The notes under the pieces: generated by a model
Database searches by the model: none
Seen by the model: the letters and a program-made list of their open reading frames with translations, nothing else
Told to the model about the DNA's origin: nothing
Program-made: the position numbers and the translations under genes
In this document: one piece after another, positions 46,389 to 55,486 of the stretch
How the letters are laid out: every line of letters starts with the position of its first letter
Position numbering within the stretch: position 1 is the stretch's first letter
Source: Pseudomonas graminis
GTDB lineage: Bacteria > Pseudomonadota > Gammaproteobacteria > Pseudomonadales > Pseudomonadaceae
Assembly (NCBI RefSeq): GCF_013201545.1
Contig: NZ_CP053746.1
Location: forward strand, 1,639,001-1,703,000
Length of the DNA: 64,000 bases
Direction of reading: 5' to 3'

Positions 46389-47573
46389 ATGCTCGCGCAA
46401 CTTCCACCGGCGTTACAGAACCTTCATCTGCCGCTGCGTCTCAAGCTCTGGGACGGCAACGAACTCGACTTGGGAAATGATCCCCGCGTCACGATCGTGG
46501 TAAAGGACCCGTCTCTCGTTTCCGATTTCACCCACCCAAGTCTGGGCCTTCTTGGCAGTGCTTTCGTTGAGGGCCGGCTTGAGCTGGAAGGCTCGATCAG
46601 CGAAGTGGTCCGGGTGTGCGACGAGCTGACCAAGGCGCTGGTCGACGAGGACGACGACAACCTCCCTGTGCGCACCGAGCACGACAAGGCCACCGACGCT
46701 GCGTCGATCTCCTACCACTACGACCTCTCCAATGACTTCTATCGCCTGTGGCTGGACCGAGAAATGGTCTACTCCTGCGCGTATTTCAAGACCGGTAACG
46801 AGACGCTCGATCAGGCCCAACAGGACAAGTTTCACCATCTGTGCCGCAAGCTGCGCCTTAAGCCCGGGGAATACCTGCTCGATGTCGGCTGTGGCTGGGG
46901 AGGCCTCTCTCGCTTTGCCGCGAGTGAATACGGCGTCAAGGTATTCGGCATCACGCTGAGCCGCGAGCAGCTGGCGCTGGCCCAGGAGCGGGTGCGCGCG
47001 GACGGTCTGCAGGACCGTGTCGAGCTGCAGCTGCTCGACTACCGGGATCTGCCCAAGGACGGCCGCTTCGACAAGGTCGTCAGCGTCGGCATGTTCGAGC
47101 ATGTCGGCCACGCCAATCTCGAGCTGTACGCGAAATGTCTGTTTGATGCGGTGAAGGAGGGCGCTCTGGTGATGAACCACGGCATCACCGCCAAGCACAC
47201 CGACGGGCGACCTGTAGGGCGCGGCGCCGGTGATTTCATTGATCGCTATGTATTTCCCAATGGTGAGCTGCCGCACCTGTCGATGATCACTGGATTCATC
47301 AGTGAGGCCGGTCTGGAAGTGGTCGATGTGGAAAGTCTGCGCCTGCATTACGCCAAGACGCTCGAACACTGGAGCGCCCGCCTGGAAGAGAAGCTCGACG
47401 TCGCCGCTGCGATGGTGCCGGAACAGGCGCTGAGAATCTTTCGGTTATACCTGGCTGGCTGCGCGTATGCGTTTTCCAAGGGCTGGATCAATCTGCACCA
47501 GATCCTGGCGGTGAAACCCCATGCGGACGGCAGCCATCATCTGCCGCTGACGCGGGATGATTTGTACCGGTGA
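46389..47573 (+). CDS. cfa: Cyclopropane-fatty-acyl-phospholipid synthase family protein
   Basis: 394 residues from the ATG at 46389, behind an AGGGGG ribosome binding site. A SAM-binding motif LDVGCGWGGLSRFAA sits in the middle; YDLSNDFYRLWLD and MVYSCAYF are the conserved Cfa substrate-side motifs, and MFEHVGHANL follows. It methylenates unsaturated acyl chains of membrane phospholipids, typically in stationary phase. The Pseudomonas genus has several paralogues, so the exact symbol is uncertain. The upstream 276 bp hold no other gene. Confidence 0.92.
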   Translation: MLAQLPPALQNLHLPLRLKLWDGNELDLGNDPRVTIVVKDPSLVSDFTHPSLGLLGSAFVEGRLELEGSISEVVRVCDELTKALVDEDDDNLPVRTEHDKATDAASISYHYDLSNDFYRLWLDREMVYSCAYFKTGNETLDQAQQDKFHHLCRKLRLKPGEYLLDVGCGWGGLSRFAASEYGVKVFGITLSREQLALAQERVRADGLQDRVELQLLDYRDLPKDGRFDKVVSVGMFEHVGHANLELYAKCLFDAVKEGALVMNHGITAKHTDGRPVGRGAGDFIDRYVFPNGELPHLSMITGFISEAGLEVVDVESLRLHYAKTLEHWSARLEEKLDVAAAMVPEQALRIFRLYLAGCAYAFSKGWINLHQILAVKPHADGSHHLPLTRDDLYR

Positions 47574-47664
47574 GTGCCCCAAGCCTGTGGGAGTCAGCTG
47601 ACTTCCACAGACTGTGGTTCATCAAACATGACAGCGCCGCCGATGGATCTGCGAGCAAGGAAAC

Positions 47665-47757
47665 TGTGGGAGCGAGCTTGCTCGCGAAGAGGTCGGTAGG
47701 TCCGCTGACGTTGTCAGCGGTTGAAGCACTGTCTTCGTGAGCAAGCTCACTCCCACA
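47665..47757. repeat. REPIN (two inverted REP units)
   Basis: TGTGGGAGCGAGCTTGCTCG at 47665 pairs with the inverted copy ending in GCAAGCTCACTCCCACA at 47757, with a partly self-complementary middle (CCGCTGACGTTGTCAGCGG). This is an intact copy of the element that the IS110 insertion at ~51.6 kb disrupts. Confidence 0.9.
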
Positions 47758-47823
47758 AGGGCTGCGGTCCTGCATGCCATCGTAGCGTCTGGGCAACACG
47801 GAGGGAGTATTGCTCCACCGCAT

Positions 47824-49263
47824 CTACAGAATCGGCGAAATCAGCCTGGCAACCCGCATTCCCAACTGCTGCAAATGATGGGTCTCTTTGCTTTCTTCGC
47901 TGGAGATCTCGTGGGAGAGGGCAAAGTCATCGATCAGCATGGTTTCGACCTCGCGTGCGAAGTCTTCGTCCACGGTCAGCAGCATGAGTTCGAAGTTGAG
48001 CCGGAACGATCGGTTGTCCAGGTTCGCGCTGCCGATCGCCGAGATCGCGTTATCCACCAGCACCACCTTCTGGTGCAGGAAGCCGGGCTTGTAGCGAAAG
48101 ATACGAACGCCTGCGCGAACGGCTTCGAAGGCGTACAGGCTGGAAGCGGCATATACCGTGTAATGGTCGGGGCGCGACGGCAGCAGCAGGCGCACATCTA
48201 CTCCGCGCAGGACCGCCAACCTCAGCGCCGCCGATACGGCCTCATCGGGAATGAAATACGGTGTCGTGATCCACACCCTTTCAGTCGCCGCGTGAATGGC
48301 TTCGACGAAGAACAGCGAGCAGGTTTCCTGCGCATCGGCCGGGCCGCTGGCGAGTAACTGGCACAGCACGCCGTCTTCCGGGTAACTGTCCGGCAGGATC
48401 AGCGGTGGTATCTCGCGGGTTGCCCAGAACCAATCTTCGGCAAACGATTCCTGCAAACACGCTACGACAGGTCCGACAACGCTGATGTGGGTGTCGCGCC
48501 ATGGCGCCAGCGGCGGTTTGAGGCCGAGGTATTCATCACCCACATTGTGCCCGCCAACGAAGCCTTTGATGCCATCCACCACGACGATCTTGCGGTGATT
48601 ACGGAAGTTGATCTGGAAGCGCGTCAGCCAGCCGCCCCGGGTTGCGAACGCCTTTATCTGCACGCCGCCGTCGCGGAGCTTATCGATGTAACGCGCCGGC
48701 AGCGCGTGGCTGCCGATGCGGTCGTAGAGCACATGGACGGCGACGCCTTCTGCGGCTTTTTCCAGCAACAGCCCTTGCAGGCGGCGACCGAGATCATCGT
48801 CGTGGATGATAAAAAACTGCACGAACACCACTTGCCGGGCGCCTTTGATGGCCTCGAAGATTGCGCCAAACGTTTCATCGCCGTTGATCAACAGCTTCAC
48901 TTCGTTGTTCGCCAGGCACGGCATGCGTCCCAGCTTCGGCATCGCGCGCAGGGAGCGATAAGCGTCCGAGCGCCGCGCCGCCACGGCCTCTTCAATCCAT
49001 GGTTTCCAGTTGAAGTCGGCAATCGCCACGCGCATTTCGGTGTTCGCCTGACGCCGCGCCTTGATGTACGCGTCGAACGTACTCCTGCCGAAAACCAGAT
49101 ACGGAATCAGCGCGACATAGGGGATGAAGATGAGTGGCATTGCCCAAGCGATTGAGCCTTGAGCCGTACGCACAGTGAGTAAGGCGTGGATTGCTGCGAC
49201 AATGCCCAGCAGATGAGTGAAACCCAGCAAATAGCCAAAGAAATACGGGCTGTGGTAATCCAT
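47824..49263 (-). CDS. cls: Cardiolipin synthase (phospholipase D family)
   Basis: 479 residues from the ATG at 49263. Two N-terminal transmembrane segments are followed by two HKD motifs ([13 protein letters not shown] and [11 protein letters not shown], each H-x-K-x4-D). The enzyme condenses phosphatidylglycerol to cardiolipin at the inner membrane. The length matches ClsA-type enzymes. It is convergent with cfa, with a REPIN between. Confidence 0.95.
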   Translation of the reverse strand: MDYHSPYFFGYLLGFTHLLGIVAAIHALLTVRTAQGSIAWAMPLIFIPYVALIPYLVFGRSTFDAYIKARRQANTEMRVAIADFNWKPWIEEAVAARRSDAYRSLRAMPKLGRMPCLANNEVKLLINGDETFGAIFEAIKGARQVVFVQFFIIHDDDLGRRLQGLLLEKAAEGVAVHVLYDRIGSHALPARYIDKLRDGGVQIKAFATRGGWLTRFQINFRNHRKIVVVDGIKGFVGGHNVGDEYLGLKPPLAPWRDTHISVVGPVVACLQESFAEDWFWATREIPPLILPDSYPEDGVLCQLLASGPADAQETCSLFFVEAIHAATERVWITTPYFIPDEAVSAALRLAVLRGVDVRLLLPSRPDHYTVYAASSLYAFEAVRAGVRIFRYKPGFLHQKVVLVDNAISAIGSANLDNRSFRLNFELMLLTVDEDFAREVETMLIDDFALSHEISSEESKETHHLQQLGMRVARLISPIL

Positions 49264-49438
49264 GCGCAACCTTGTGCCATAAGCTTATCGGTGTCTAACA
49301 GACCACATGGCGCCGGGATTGTCGCTATTTTATTGAAGCTGCAACTGGCTGCCCGATCTGTCGTCTAACCGTCATCGTTCAGTGACCTGCCGGCAGGTCG
49401 CATCAAGATGCCCAAGAGTCCTAAAGGAAATCCGATTC

Positions 49439-49960
49439 ATGAAAAAGCGCGTACTGGCGTTGATGGTTTGTCTGGCTGCGCCCCTTGCACAGGCTCAGGT
49501 GTTGCAGCCCGGGCTGTGGGAGTTGAGCTCAAGCAACATGCAGGTGGACGGCCAGCAAATGCCGGACTTGCAGGTAATGCTGTCCCAATTGCAGATGATG
49601 GCGCCGCAGCAGCGCGCGGCCATGGAACAAATGTTGGAAAAACAAGGCGTTACTTTGGGTGGTAAGGGCGTTCGTATTTGCCTCACGCAGGAGCAGGTCA
49701 AGAATGAGCAAATTCCGCTGACTGATCCGAAGTCGGGCTGCACCCAGCAGATCACAGAACGTACCGGCGCTACCTGGAAGTTCAAGTTCAGTTGCCCTCG
49801 CGCCCAAGGCACCGGCACTGCACAGTTCCTCAGTGACCGTGAGTTCAATATCCATGTCATCGGCTCATTCAATGCAACGGGCCAGCAGCAGAACGGTAGC
49901 ATGGACACCCGCGCTGTCTGGCTGGGCCAGCAATGCGGGACGGTAAAACCTAGAACCTGA
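49439..49960 (+). CDS. Exported DUF3617-type protein
   Basis: 173 residues from the ATG at 49439, after an AAAGGA site. A signal peptide (MKKRVLALMVCLAAPLAQAQ) is followed by the DUF3617 pattern: QPGLWELSSSNMQVDGQQMP, a Cys in the central ICLTQEQV, and paired Cys in the second half (GCTQQITE, KFSCPRAQG). Function unknown; family members are periplasmic. A strong terminator follows directly. Confidence 0.85.
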   Translation: MKKRVLALMVCLAAPLAQAQVLQPGLWELSSSNMQVDGQQMPDLQVMLSQLQMMAPQQRAAMEQMLEKQGVTLGGKGVRICLTQEQVKNEQIPLTDPKSGCTQQITERTGATWKFKFSCPRAQGTGTAQFLSDREFNIHVIGSFNATGQQQNGSMDTRAVWLGQQCGTVKPRT

Positions 49961-49978
49961 TTTGTAACTTTCCAAAAG

Positions 49979-50003
49979 CGCCCTGACCTGTCAGGGCGTT
50001 TTT
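49979..50003 (+). terminator. Rho-independent terminator
   Basis: A nine-bp perfect stem (CGCCCTGAC with its complement), a two-base loop and five T. Confidence 0.92.
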
Positions 50004-50024
50004 GTTGGTGCACAAAAAGGGTAG

Positions 50025-50040
50025 TGTTCCACGTGGAACA
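50025..50040. other. parS centromere site
   Basis: TGTTCCACGTGGAACA is a perfect 16-bp palindrome identical to the Pseudomonas chromosomal parS consensus bound by ParB. It lies in the intergenic region before the amidase gene. A weak half-like sequence (TGTTTCACATGA) follows at about 50048. The location agrees with an origin-proximal region, where parS sites concentrate. Confidence 0.85.
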
Positions 50041-50206
50041 TCTTGTTGTTTCACATGAGATTTTCGGCCTTAGGCGTTGAACATACTGATTAAAACCCTC
50101 GCCTTTCTTATAAAAAGCTTCATCTTCGTCCGATATTCCGGCTGTTATATTGTAACCATTATCATCCATCTCTGAGCCGGGATGCTCTTCGCCATCGGAA
50201 CGTGCC

Positions 50207-51445
50207 ATGCACCGACGTCAACTGCTGCTCAATATGCTTTTGGGCAGCGCCGCCTTTGCGCTTCCTTTCTCAGTCAACGCAACGCAGATCCGGAACGCCC
50301 GCTTGTGGCGGTCCGATAGCAAGTTGCGGCTGGTTTTTGACCTCAGTGGCCCCGTGCAGTACAAAACCTTCACGCTCAGCGCGCCTGAACGGATCATCAT
50401 TGATGTCAGCGGCGCGCGGCTTGAGGGCAACTTCAGCCAGCTCGCGCTGGAAAACACGCCGATCAAATCCATTCGTTCCGGCCACTTCGGTCAAAACGAC
50501 ACGCGCATCGTGCTCGATCTGACATCACCCGTGCAGCTCAGCAGTTTTCTGTTGGGGCCAGAAGGCGCGCAGGGCAACCGCCTTGTTATGGATCTGGGGC
50601 ATGACGAGCTTTCCCGTCCTCCAGTGCAGCTCGCCGCAGCAGCGCCTTTGGCGAAAGAGCCACCCGCGCAGAACCCTGGAAGGGACCGTTCCAAGCGCGA
50701 CATCATGGTGGTCGTCGACGCAGGTCACGGTGGCAAAGACCCCGGCGCCGTCGGCTCGAAGGGAGAGAGGGAGAAGGACGTCGTGCTGTCCATCGCGCAG
50801 TTGCTCGCCAAGCGTTTGAAGCGAGAAAAGGGTTTTGATGTGCGCCTGGTTCGCAACGACGACTTTTTCGTGCCGCTGCGCAAGCGCGTGGACGTCGCAC
50901 GCAAATACAACGCTGACATGTTCATCTCGGTCCACGCCGACGCAGCCCCTCGGCTGACGGCCTCCGGCGCGTCGGTGTTTGCCTTGTCGGAGAACGGCGC
51001 GACATCCGCGACGGCACGCTTCATGGCCCAGCGTGAAAACGGCGCCGACCTGATCGGCGCGACCAGTTTGCTAAACCTGAAAGACAAGGACCCGATGCTG
51101 GCCGGCGTGATACTCGACATGTCGATGAACGCCACAATCGCTGCGAGTCTGGACTTGGGTCACACCGTACTGGGCAGCCTGGAAGGAATCACGACGCTGC
51201 ACCAGAAACGCGTGGAACAGGCCGGTTTTGCGGTGCTGAAGTCACCGGATGTCCCATCGATTCTGGTCGAGACCGGCTTCATCTCCAACAGCCGCGACAG
51301 TCAGCGCCTCGTCACCGCGCGCCATCAGCAGGCCGTTGCCGATGGGTTGTTTGATGGCATGAAGCGCTACTTCGAGCGGAACCCGCCTGCAGGCTCGTAC
51401 GTGGCCTGGCGGCAAGAGCAAAAGGCGAATGAGGCGTTGGTCTGA
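50207..51445 (+). CDS. N-acetylmuramoyl-L-alanine amidase (AmiA/AmiC type)
   Basis: 412 residues. The N-terminus MHRRQLLLN could be a Tat signal, as in AmiA/AmiC. An AMIN septum-targeting domain (about 26-130) is followed by a zinc amidase_3 domain with ligands H173 (DAGHGGKDPG), E188 and H243 (SVHADA) and the catalytic region near SILVETGFISN. It cleaves peptidoglycan stem peptides at division sites, with EnvC/NlpD-type activators elsewhere. In Pseudomonas this gene is commonly near the cobW genes, as here, although an IS110 now separates them. Confidence 0.94.
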   Translation: MHRRQLLLNMLLGSAAFALPFSVNATQIRNARLWRSDSKLRLVFDLSGPVQYKTFTLSAPERIIIDVSGARLEGNFSQLALENTPIKSIRSGHFGQNDTRIVLDLTSPVQLSSFLLGPEGAQGNRLVMDLGHDELSRPPVQLAAAAPLAKEPPAQNPGRDRSKRDIMVVVDAGHGGKDPGAVGSKGEREKDVVLSIAQLLAKRLKREKGFDVRLVRNDDFFVPLRKRVDVARKYNADMFISVHADAAPRLTASGASVFALSENGATSATARFMAQRENGADLIGATSLLNLKDKDPMLAGVILDMSMNATIAASLDLGHTVLGSLEGITTLHQKRVEQAGFAVLKSPDVPSILVETGFISNSRDSQRLVTARHQQAVADGLFDGMKRYFERNPPAGSYVAWRQEQKANEALV

Positions 51446-51538
51446 CGGACTAAGTCATGAGGCAGAATGTGCAAGTTCGCTCTCATCAAACTGACACCAC
51501 TGCAGATGCACCTGCCTTAAACACCCATTGTGGGAGCG

Positions 51539-51615
51539 AGCTTGCTCGCGAAGAGGTCGGAACATCCGCTGCATGTATAGCGCCTGGAACACCGTCTTCG
51601 TGAGCAAGCTCACTC
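51539..51615. repeat. REPIN interrupted by the IS110 element
   Basis: Matches the intact REPIN at 47665-47757 from TGTGGGAGCGAGC up to GAGCAAGCTCACTC at 51615, then stops matching. The expected continuation CCACAA is missing and IS sequence starts. Candidate continuations on the far side are CTCCCAC at 53110 and CTCCCACA at 53302. Confidence 0.8.
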
Positions 51616-51655
51616 TCATCAAACAAAAAATAAGCCTTTGATTTTGTTGCACAAT

Positions 51656-52987
51656 TCAAGAGGCCTTCACCAAGTCTAATCCCAGTTTTCGTGCCTTGCG
51701 CAGCAAGGCACGAAACTGCTTTTCTTTGCTCCGTTCTTCAAACGCTTCGATCCCCTGCTCAACATAGGGCTGGCCCTTGGTCAACATGGCGTAGATCAGC
51801 CGTGCAAGCTGATGAGCCGTGGCCTTGATCGCGCAACTGGTGTCCATCCGCGCCAGTCGGGCTCTATGGCTGGCGCCGATAAAGCTTTTATCGTTTCGCG
51901 CGTTGGACGCCGCTTGCTTGAGTGCCTGGGCTGCGTTGTTGAGGGTTTTCTGACTTTTACCCGACAGTGGGCGACCACCCGAAATCCGTGTCGGTGGTGC
52001 CACGCCCAGCCATGAGCAGAAATGCTCCATCGTGGGAAATCGGGACAGATCAGGTCCAATCTCACCGGCAATGACCAAGGCTGTATCGACGCCGATGGTC
52101 GGTATGGCGGTGAGATCAACGCCCATGACGCGCCAAAGTGACTGATGTAGGGCCGCCTGATCTGCTGCGCAGCGGTGAGGGCTACGCAGGATTTTTCGTG
52201 AGGGTTGCGGGGCTTCTTCGCGCTCGGGCAACTGACTCAGCGCGTCCGTAATTGCCTTGTCGCACGCGCCAATCTGCTGTTCAAAAAAGTCGTAGCACTG
52301 CACTTCTTGCTCAAGCGCATGTAGATGTTCCAGGCGCCAATTACCGTGCAGGCTGCGGGCGATGGTCTCTTTGCTGGCCTTGATACGCCGATCAGTCAAC
52401 TCGGCCAGAGCAGCCGGATCGCGCTCGCCGGCAATAATTGCACGAAGGATTTTCATGCCGGTCACGCCCGAAATATCGCTAATGACGTTGGCGAGCTGAA
52501 TGTTCATCTGGCTCAGCGCTTTTTGCATACGGTTCAATGTCTGGGCCTGATTGCGAACCTTGCCGGCTCGTTGGCGAATGAGCGCCCGCATGGAACAGAT
52601 GGCATCGTCAGGGCGAAAGGCTCCGCGTAGCAGGCCATGGCTCATCAGTTGACATATCCACTGGCAATCGAGGACATCGGATTTACGACCGGAAATCTGC
52701 CGAGTTGCGCGTGAGTTGACCAGATAGACCTTGAAGCCTCGCGCATCAAGAAGCTCAAACAGTGGAATCCAGTAGACGCCGGTGGCTTCCATGGCCACGA
52801 CCTCTATCTTCAGACTTTCAAGCCAGTCGGCCAGCTTGATGAGGTCGTCGGTGAAGGAGGAAAAGCTGCGTACCGATTGCTTGTGGTCACGATCAACGGC
52901 GACCCAATGCTCACGGCTGCCGATGTCGATACCGGCACAATGCGGATGGACCCGTTCAAAACGCTGTCTGGATTGCTTGCGCGCCAT
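51656..52987 (-). CDS. IS110-family DEDD transposase
   Basis: 443 residues from the ATG at 52987, after a GAGGAA ribosome binding site; an upstream in-frame start lacks support. The N-terminal RuvC-like DEDD domain has D21 (CAGIDIGSREHWVAV), E67 (VVAMEATG) and SDVLDCQW. The C-terminal transposase_20 domain has IPTIGVDTALVIAGEIG and the catalytic-serine region near PPTRISGGRPLSGKS. It recombines DNA by bridge-RNA guidance in this family. The reading frame is intact, so the element may be active. Confidence 0.95.
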   Translation of the reverse strand: MARKQSRQRFERVHPHCAGIDIGSREHWVAVDRDHKQSVRSFSSFTDDLIKLADWLESLKIEVVAMEATGVYWIPLFELLDARGFKVYLVNSRATRQISGRKSDVLDCQWICQLMSHGLLRGAFRPDDAICSMRALIRQRAGKVRNQAQTLNRMQKALSQMNIQLANVISDISGVTGMKILRAIIAGERDPAALAELTDRRIKASKETIARSLHGNWRLEHLHALEQEVQCYDFFEQQIGACDKAITDALSQLPEREEAPQPSRKILRSPHRCAADQAALHQSLWRVMGVDLTAIPTIGVDTALVIAGEIGPDLSRFPTMEHFCSWLGVAPPTRISGGRPLSGKSQKTLNNAAQALKQAASNARNDKSFIGASHRARLARMDTSCAIKATAHQLARLIYAMLTKGQPYVEQGIEAFEERSKEKQFRALLRKARKLGLDLVKAS

Positions 52988-53170
52988 GCTAATTCCTCGC
53001 AGGATGATGGGCGCGCGGGGCACACGGTGGCGAAAGGGTTCACTCTCTCATACGTGGTCACGGCTAGCCGTGCCGACAAGGACTCTACGCCGATACCGTG
53101 CGGGCCACTCTCCCACGCGGGTGCTGTCACACCAATGTGAGTACCGGCCTCTGTCCCGCGCTCCTCAATC
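52988..53170 (-). ncRNA. Candidate bridge RNA region of the IS110 element
   Basis: IS110-group elements encode a structured guide RNA in the non-coding end upstream of the transposase. This stretch has no ORF and contains hairpin-forming words such as CACGGCTAGCCGTG near 53062-53075. No guide loops were mapped to the REP target, so the call rests on family knowledge plus position. Confidence 0.45.
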
Positions 53171-53180
53171 CTAGCAAAGC

Positions 53181-53214
53181 AAGAGCGGCTGCCCCTGACG
53201 GGGCAGCCGCTCTT
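53181..53214. terminator. Strong hairpin terminator
   Basis: AAGAGCGGCTGCCCC pairs perfectly with its complement over 15 bp around a 4-base loop, followed by CGCTTTT on the plus strand. It may belong to the amidase transcript before the IS inserted, or to the IS end. Confidence 0.75.
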
Positions 53215-53381
53215 CGCTTTTCAAGGTATTCGCATCACCACAGGAGATGAGTCGTGCACCCTGTTTGCTGCGCGACAGCGCGGCGCGTAGCGGCGGGACG
53301 GCTCCCACATGGACAGTGTTTGCCAGGGAGCCAGCACGGCGTATGACGACGGAATCTTCCCTCATTCCTGCAGGGGTCAGG

Positions 53382-53771
53382 TCACCGACAACCCATCACT
53401 CGGTCGCAGGTGATCTTGGTCCGGCTTCCACTCGAACTCGATACCCGACTGATCGTCGTCCAGCCCACTTTCTGAATGTACCCCACCCAGATTTCACCGT
53501 CCGATGCCAGGCCGGTGAAGAACGTCAGCGAGCCATAGCGGCTGTTGGTCTGGGCCCAGCGGCGCTTGCCCGCACTTTCAAAGCCGCGCACGAACATCGT
53601 TTTCCCTGCCACCGCCACGCTGTACGTGTTGTTGTCGGCATCGATGCAGGCCAACAGCGTCGCGGTGCGCGTGCACAACGCCTTGTCCAGCCTTGGCGAG
53701 GGAGGGAGCGCAAACGCCTGCGTGCTCAGCACCAGCGAACACCCTGCCAACAACGAAAACAACCGAGTCAT
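53382..53771 (-). CDS. Small exported hypothetical protein
   Basis: 129 residues with a signal peptide (LFSLLAGCSLVLSTQAFA). The mature part contains four Cys (C33, C42 and two near the C-terminus), probably disulfides, with repeated short beta-strand patterns. I do not recognise the family. It diverges from the Zur-box-controlled cobW gene with 86 bp between, so it may share that regulation. Confidence 0.65.
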   Translation of the reverse strand: MTRLFSLLAGCSLVLSTQAFALPPSPRLDKALCTRTATLLACIDADNNTYSVAVAGKTMFVRGFESAGKRRWAQTNSRYGSLTFFTGLASDGEIWVGYIQKVGWTTISRVSSSSGSRTKITCDRVMGCR

Positions 53772-53806
53772 GAAACTGCCTTAAAAAAGATTAGCGCCTG
53801 CGTATC

Positions 53807-53819
53807 GTTATACTATAAC
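53807..53819. promoter_or_regulatory. Zur box upstream of cobW
   Basis: GTTATACTATAAC is a perfect palindrome matching the Zur core GTTATANTATAAC. It lies 38 bp before the CobW start and 35 bp from the divergent small exported protein gene. It predicts derepression under zinc limitation. Confidence 0.82.
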
Positions 53820-53857
53820 GTAAAAAGCGATCACATCCGCACTCTGGTGAAACCTTC

Positions 53858-55060
53858 ATGAACCGTCTTCCCGTTACCGTTCTGTCCGGCTTTCTTGGCG
53901 CGGGCAAAAGCACGCTGCTGAATCACATCCTGCGCAATCGCGACAACTTGCGCGTCGCTGTGATCGTCAACGACATGAGCGAGATCAACATCGACGGCAG
54001 CGAGGTTCAGCGGGACGTCAGCCTCAATCGCGCGGAAGAAAAACTGGTGGAGATGAGCAACGGCTGCATTTGCTGCACCCTGCGCGAAGACTTGCTGGAA
54101 GAGGTCAGCCGGCTGGCCCATGAAGGCCGGTTCGACTATCTGCTGATCGAATCCACGGGCATTTCCGAGCCGCTTCCCGTGGCGGAGACCTTCACCTTTC
54201 GCGATGAGCTGGGCCGGAGCCTGGCCGATGTCGCCCGCCTCGACACCATGGTGACGGTGGTCGATGGCCTTAATTTTCTGCAGGACTTCAACGCTGCAGA
54301 GAGTCTGGCCTCGCGCGGAGAGACCCTGGGCGAGGAGGACGAGCGCGCGATCACTGATCTGCTGATTGAGCAGGTCGAATTCGCCGACGTGATCCTGATC
54401 AGCAAGATCGACCTGATCAGCTCAACCGACCGGCGAGAGCTGATGGCAATTTTGCGGCGGCTCAACAGCCAGGCAGAGATTCTGCCGATGGTCATGGGCG
54501 CCGTGCCCCTCGGCAAGATTCTGGACACGAGCCGTTTCGATTTCGAACGTGCGGCTCAGGCACCGGGCTGGCTCAAGGAGTTGCGCGGCGAGCACACGCC
54601 AGAGACCGAAGAATATGGCATCGCGTCCACGGCTTATCGGGCGCGTCGGCCGTTTCATCCACAGCGATTTTTCGACTTCCTGAATGCGCCGTGGGAAAAC
54701 GGCCGACTGCTGCGCTCGAAGGGCTTTTTCTGGCTCGCCAGCAAGCACGAGGACGCCGGCAGTTGGTCCCAGGCCGGCGGCTTGATGCGTCACGGTTTCG
54801 CCGGTCGTTGGTGGCGCTTCGTGCCCAAGGCGCAGTGGCCGCAGGACGACGAAAGCACCCAGGTGATCATGCGCAGCTGGGAAGCCGAGACCGGCGACTG
54901 CCGTCAGGAACTGGTGTTCATCGGTCAGAACATCGACTTTGCCCGGCTGGCGGCAGAGCTTGATCAATGCCTGCTGACCGATGCCGAGATGGCGGGCGGC
55001 GTTGCAGACTGGCGCTCGATGCCTGATCCGTTTGGCGACTGGTACGGCGACGCGGCGTAG
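53858..55060 (+). CDS. CobW/COG0523-family GTPase, probable zinc metallochaperone (ZigA-like)
   Basis: 400 residues. Walker [10 protein letters not shown] (11-19), the metal-binding CICC motif (70-73) in [19 protein letters not shown] and the SKIDL base-recognition motif mark a G3E GTPase. A C-terminal CobW_C domain carries [11 protein letters not shown]. With the Zur box upstream, it should deliver zinc to client enzymes under zinc starvation, like the Zur-controlled CobW proteins of Pseudomonas and Acinetobacter. Cobalamin-related roles are unlikely. Confidence 0.9.
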   Translation: MNRLPVTVLSGFLGAGKSTLLNHILRNRDNLRVAVIVNDMSEINIDGSEVQRDVSLNRAEEKLVEMSNGCICCTLREDLLEEVSRLAHEGRFDYLLIESTGISEPLPVAETFTFRDELGRSLADVARLDTMVTVVDGLNFLQDFNAAESLASRGETLGEEDERAITDLLIEQVEFADVILISKIDLISSTDRRELMAILRRLNSQAEILPMVMGAVPLGKILDTSRFDFERAAQAPGWLKELRGEHTPETEEYGIASTAYRARRPFHPQRFFDFLNAPWENGRLLRSKGFFWLASKHEDAGSWSQAGGLMRHGFAGRWWRFVPKAQWPQDDESTQVIMRSWEAETGDCRQELVFIGQNIDFARLAAELDQCLLTDAEMAGGVADWRSMPDPFGDWYGDAA

Positions 55061-55072
55061 CACCCGTCTGAC

Positions 55073-55444
55073 TCACTGCGTTTTCCAGATGCCCTTGCTC
55101 TGCTGCTCGCAGAACGGTTTGAGAAACGCTGCGTCGCTGGCAACGCCGTAATAGTGAATGTTCTGCCGATAGGGCATATTGGCCACCCGCGCGTTGCTGC
55201 ACTGGCCAAATGACCCGGAGGGGCACTGTTCCGAGTACGTGACGTCGGTTTTCTGATCCTTGAGCTGAGGTTTGCAGAACCCGTCATGGAACAGGTCTGG
55301 CGGGATGTTCAGATTCTCCTGACAGACCTTGACGTCCACTCGCTCGCCTTGGCTGTGCACGACGCACGACTCCGCCCAGACCTGCGTCGACGTCATCGCC
55401 AACAGTGCCCACGTCAGCCGTATGGGCAGCCAGATTGCTCGCAT
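55073..55444 (-). CDS. Small exported cysteine-containing protein
   Basis: 123 residues from the ATG at 55444, preceded by GGAGGT at good spacing. A signal peptide (LTWALLAMTSTQVWA) leads into a mature domain with six Cys (SCVVHS, VKVCQEN, GFCKPQ, EQCPSGSFGQC, PFCEQQ) suggesting three disulfides. Unrecognised. It is convergent with the first cobW gene and faces the second. Confidence 0.7.
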   Translation of the reverse strand: MRAIWLPIRLTWALLAMTSTQVWAESCVVHSQGERVDVKVCQENLNIPPDLFHDGFCKPQLKDQKTDVTYSEQCPSGSFGQCSNARVANMPYRQNIHYYGVASDAAFLKPFCEQQSKGIWKTQ

Positions 55445-55486
55445 CAATTACCTCCGTCAGCGCTCACTTCAGGAGCGATCTCAAGA

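Larger units (their letters stand above)
51616..53301 (-). mobile_element. IS110-family insertion sequence (right edge uncertain)
   Basis: Contains one DEDD transposase gene, a short end after it (51616-51655) and a longer structured non-coding end before it (from 52988). No terminal inverted repeats are evident, as expected for IS110. The left edge is set by the REPIN break. The right edge is either about 53110 or about 53301, depending on which REP remnant is the true flank. Insertion into REP sequences is known for several Pseudomonas IS110 elements. Confidence 0.75.

Noticed and set aside
50044..50062. Second parS site next to the perfect one
   Set aside because: Only one half resembles the consensus; the other arm does not complete the palindrome.
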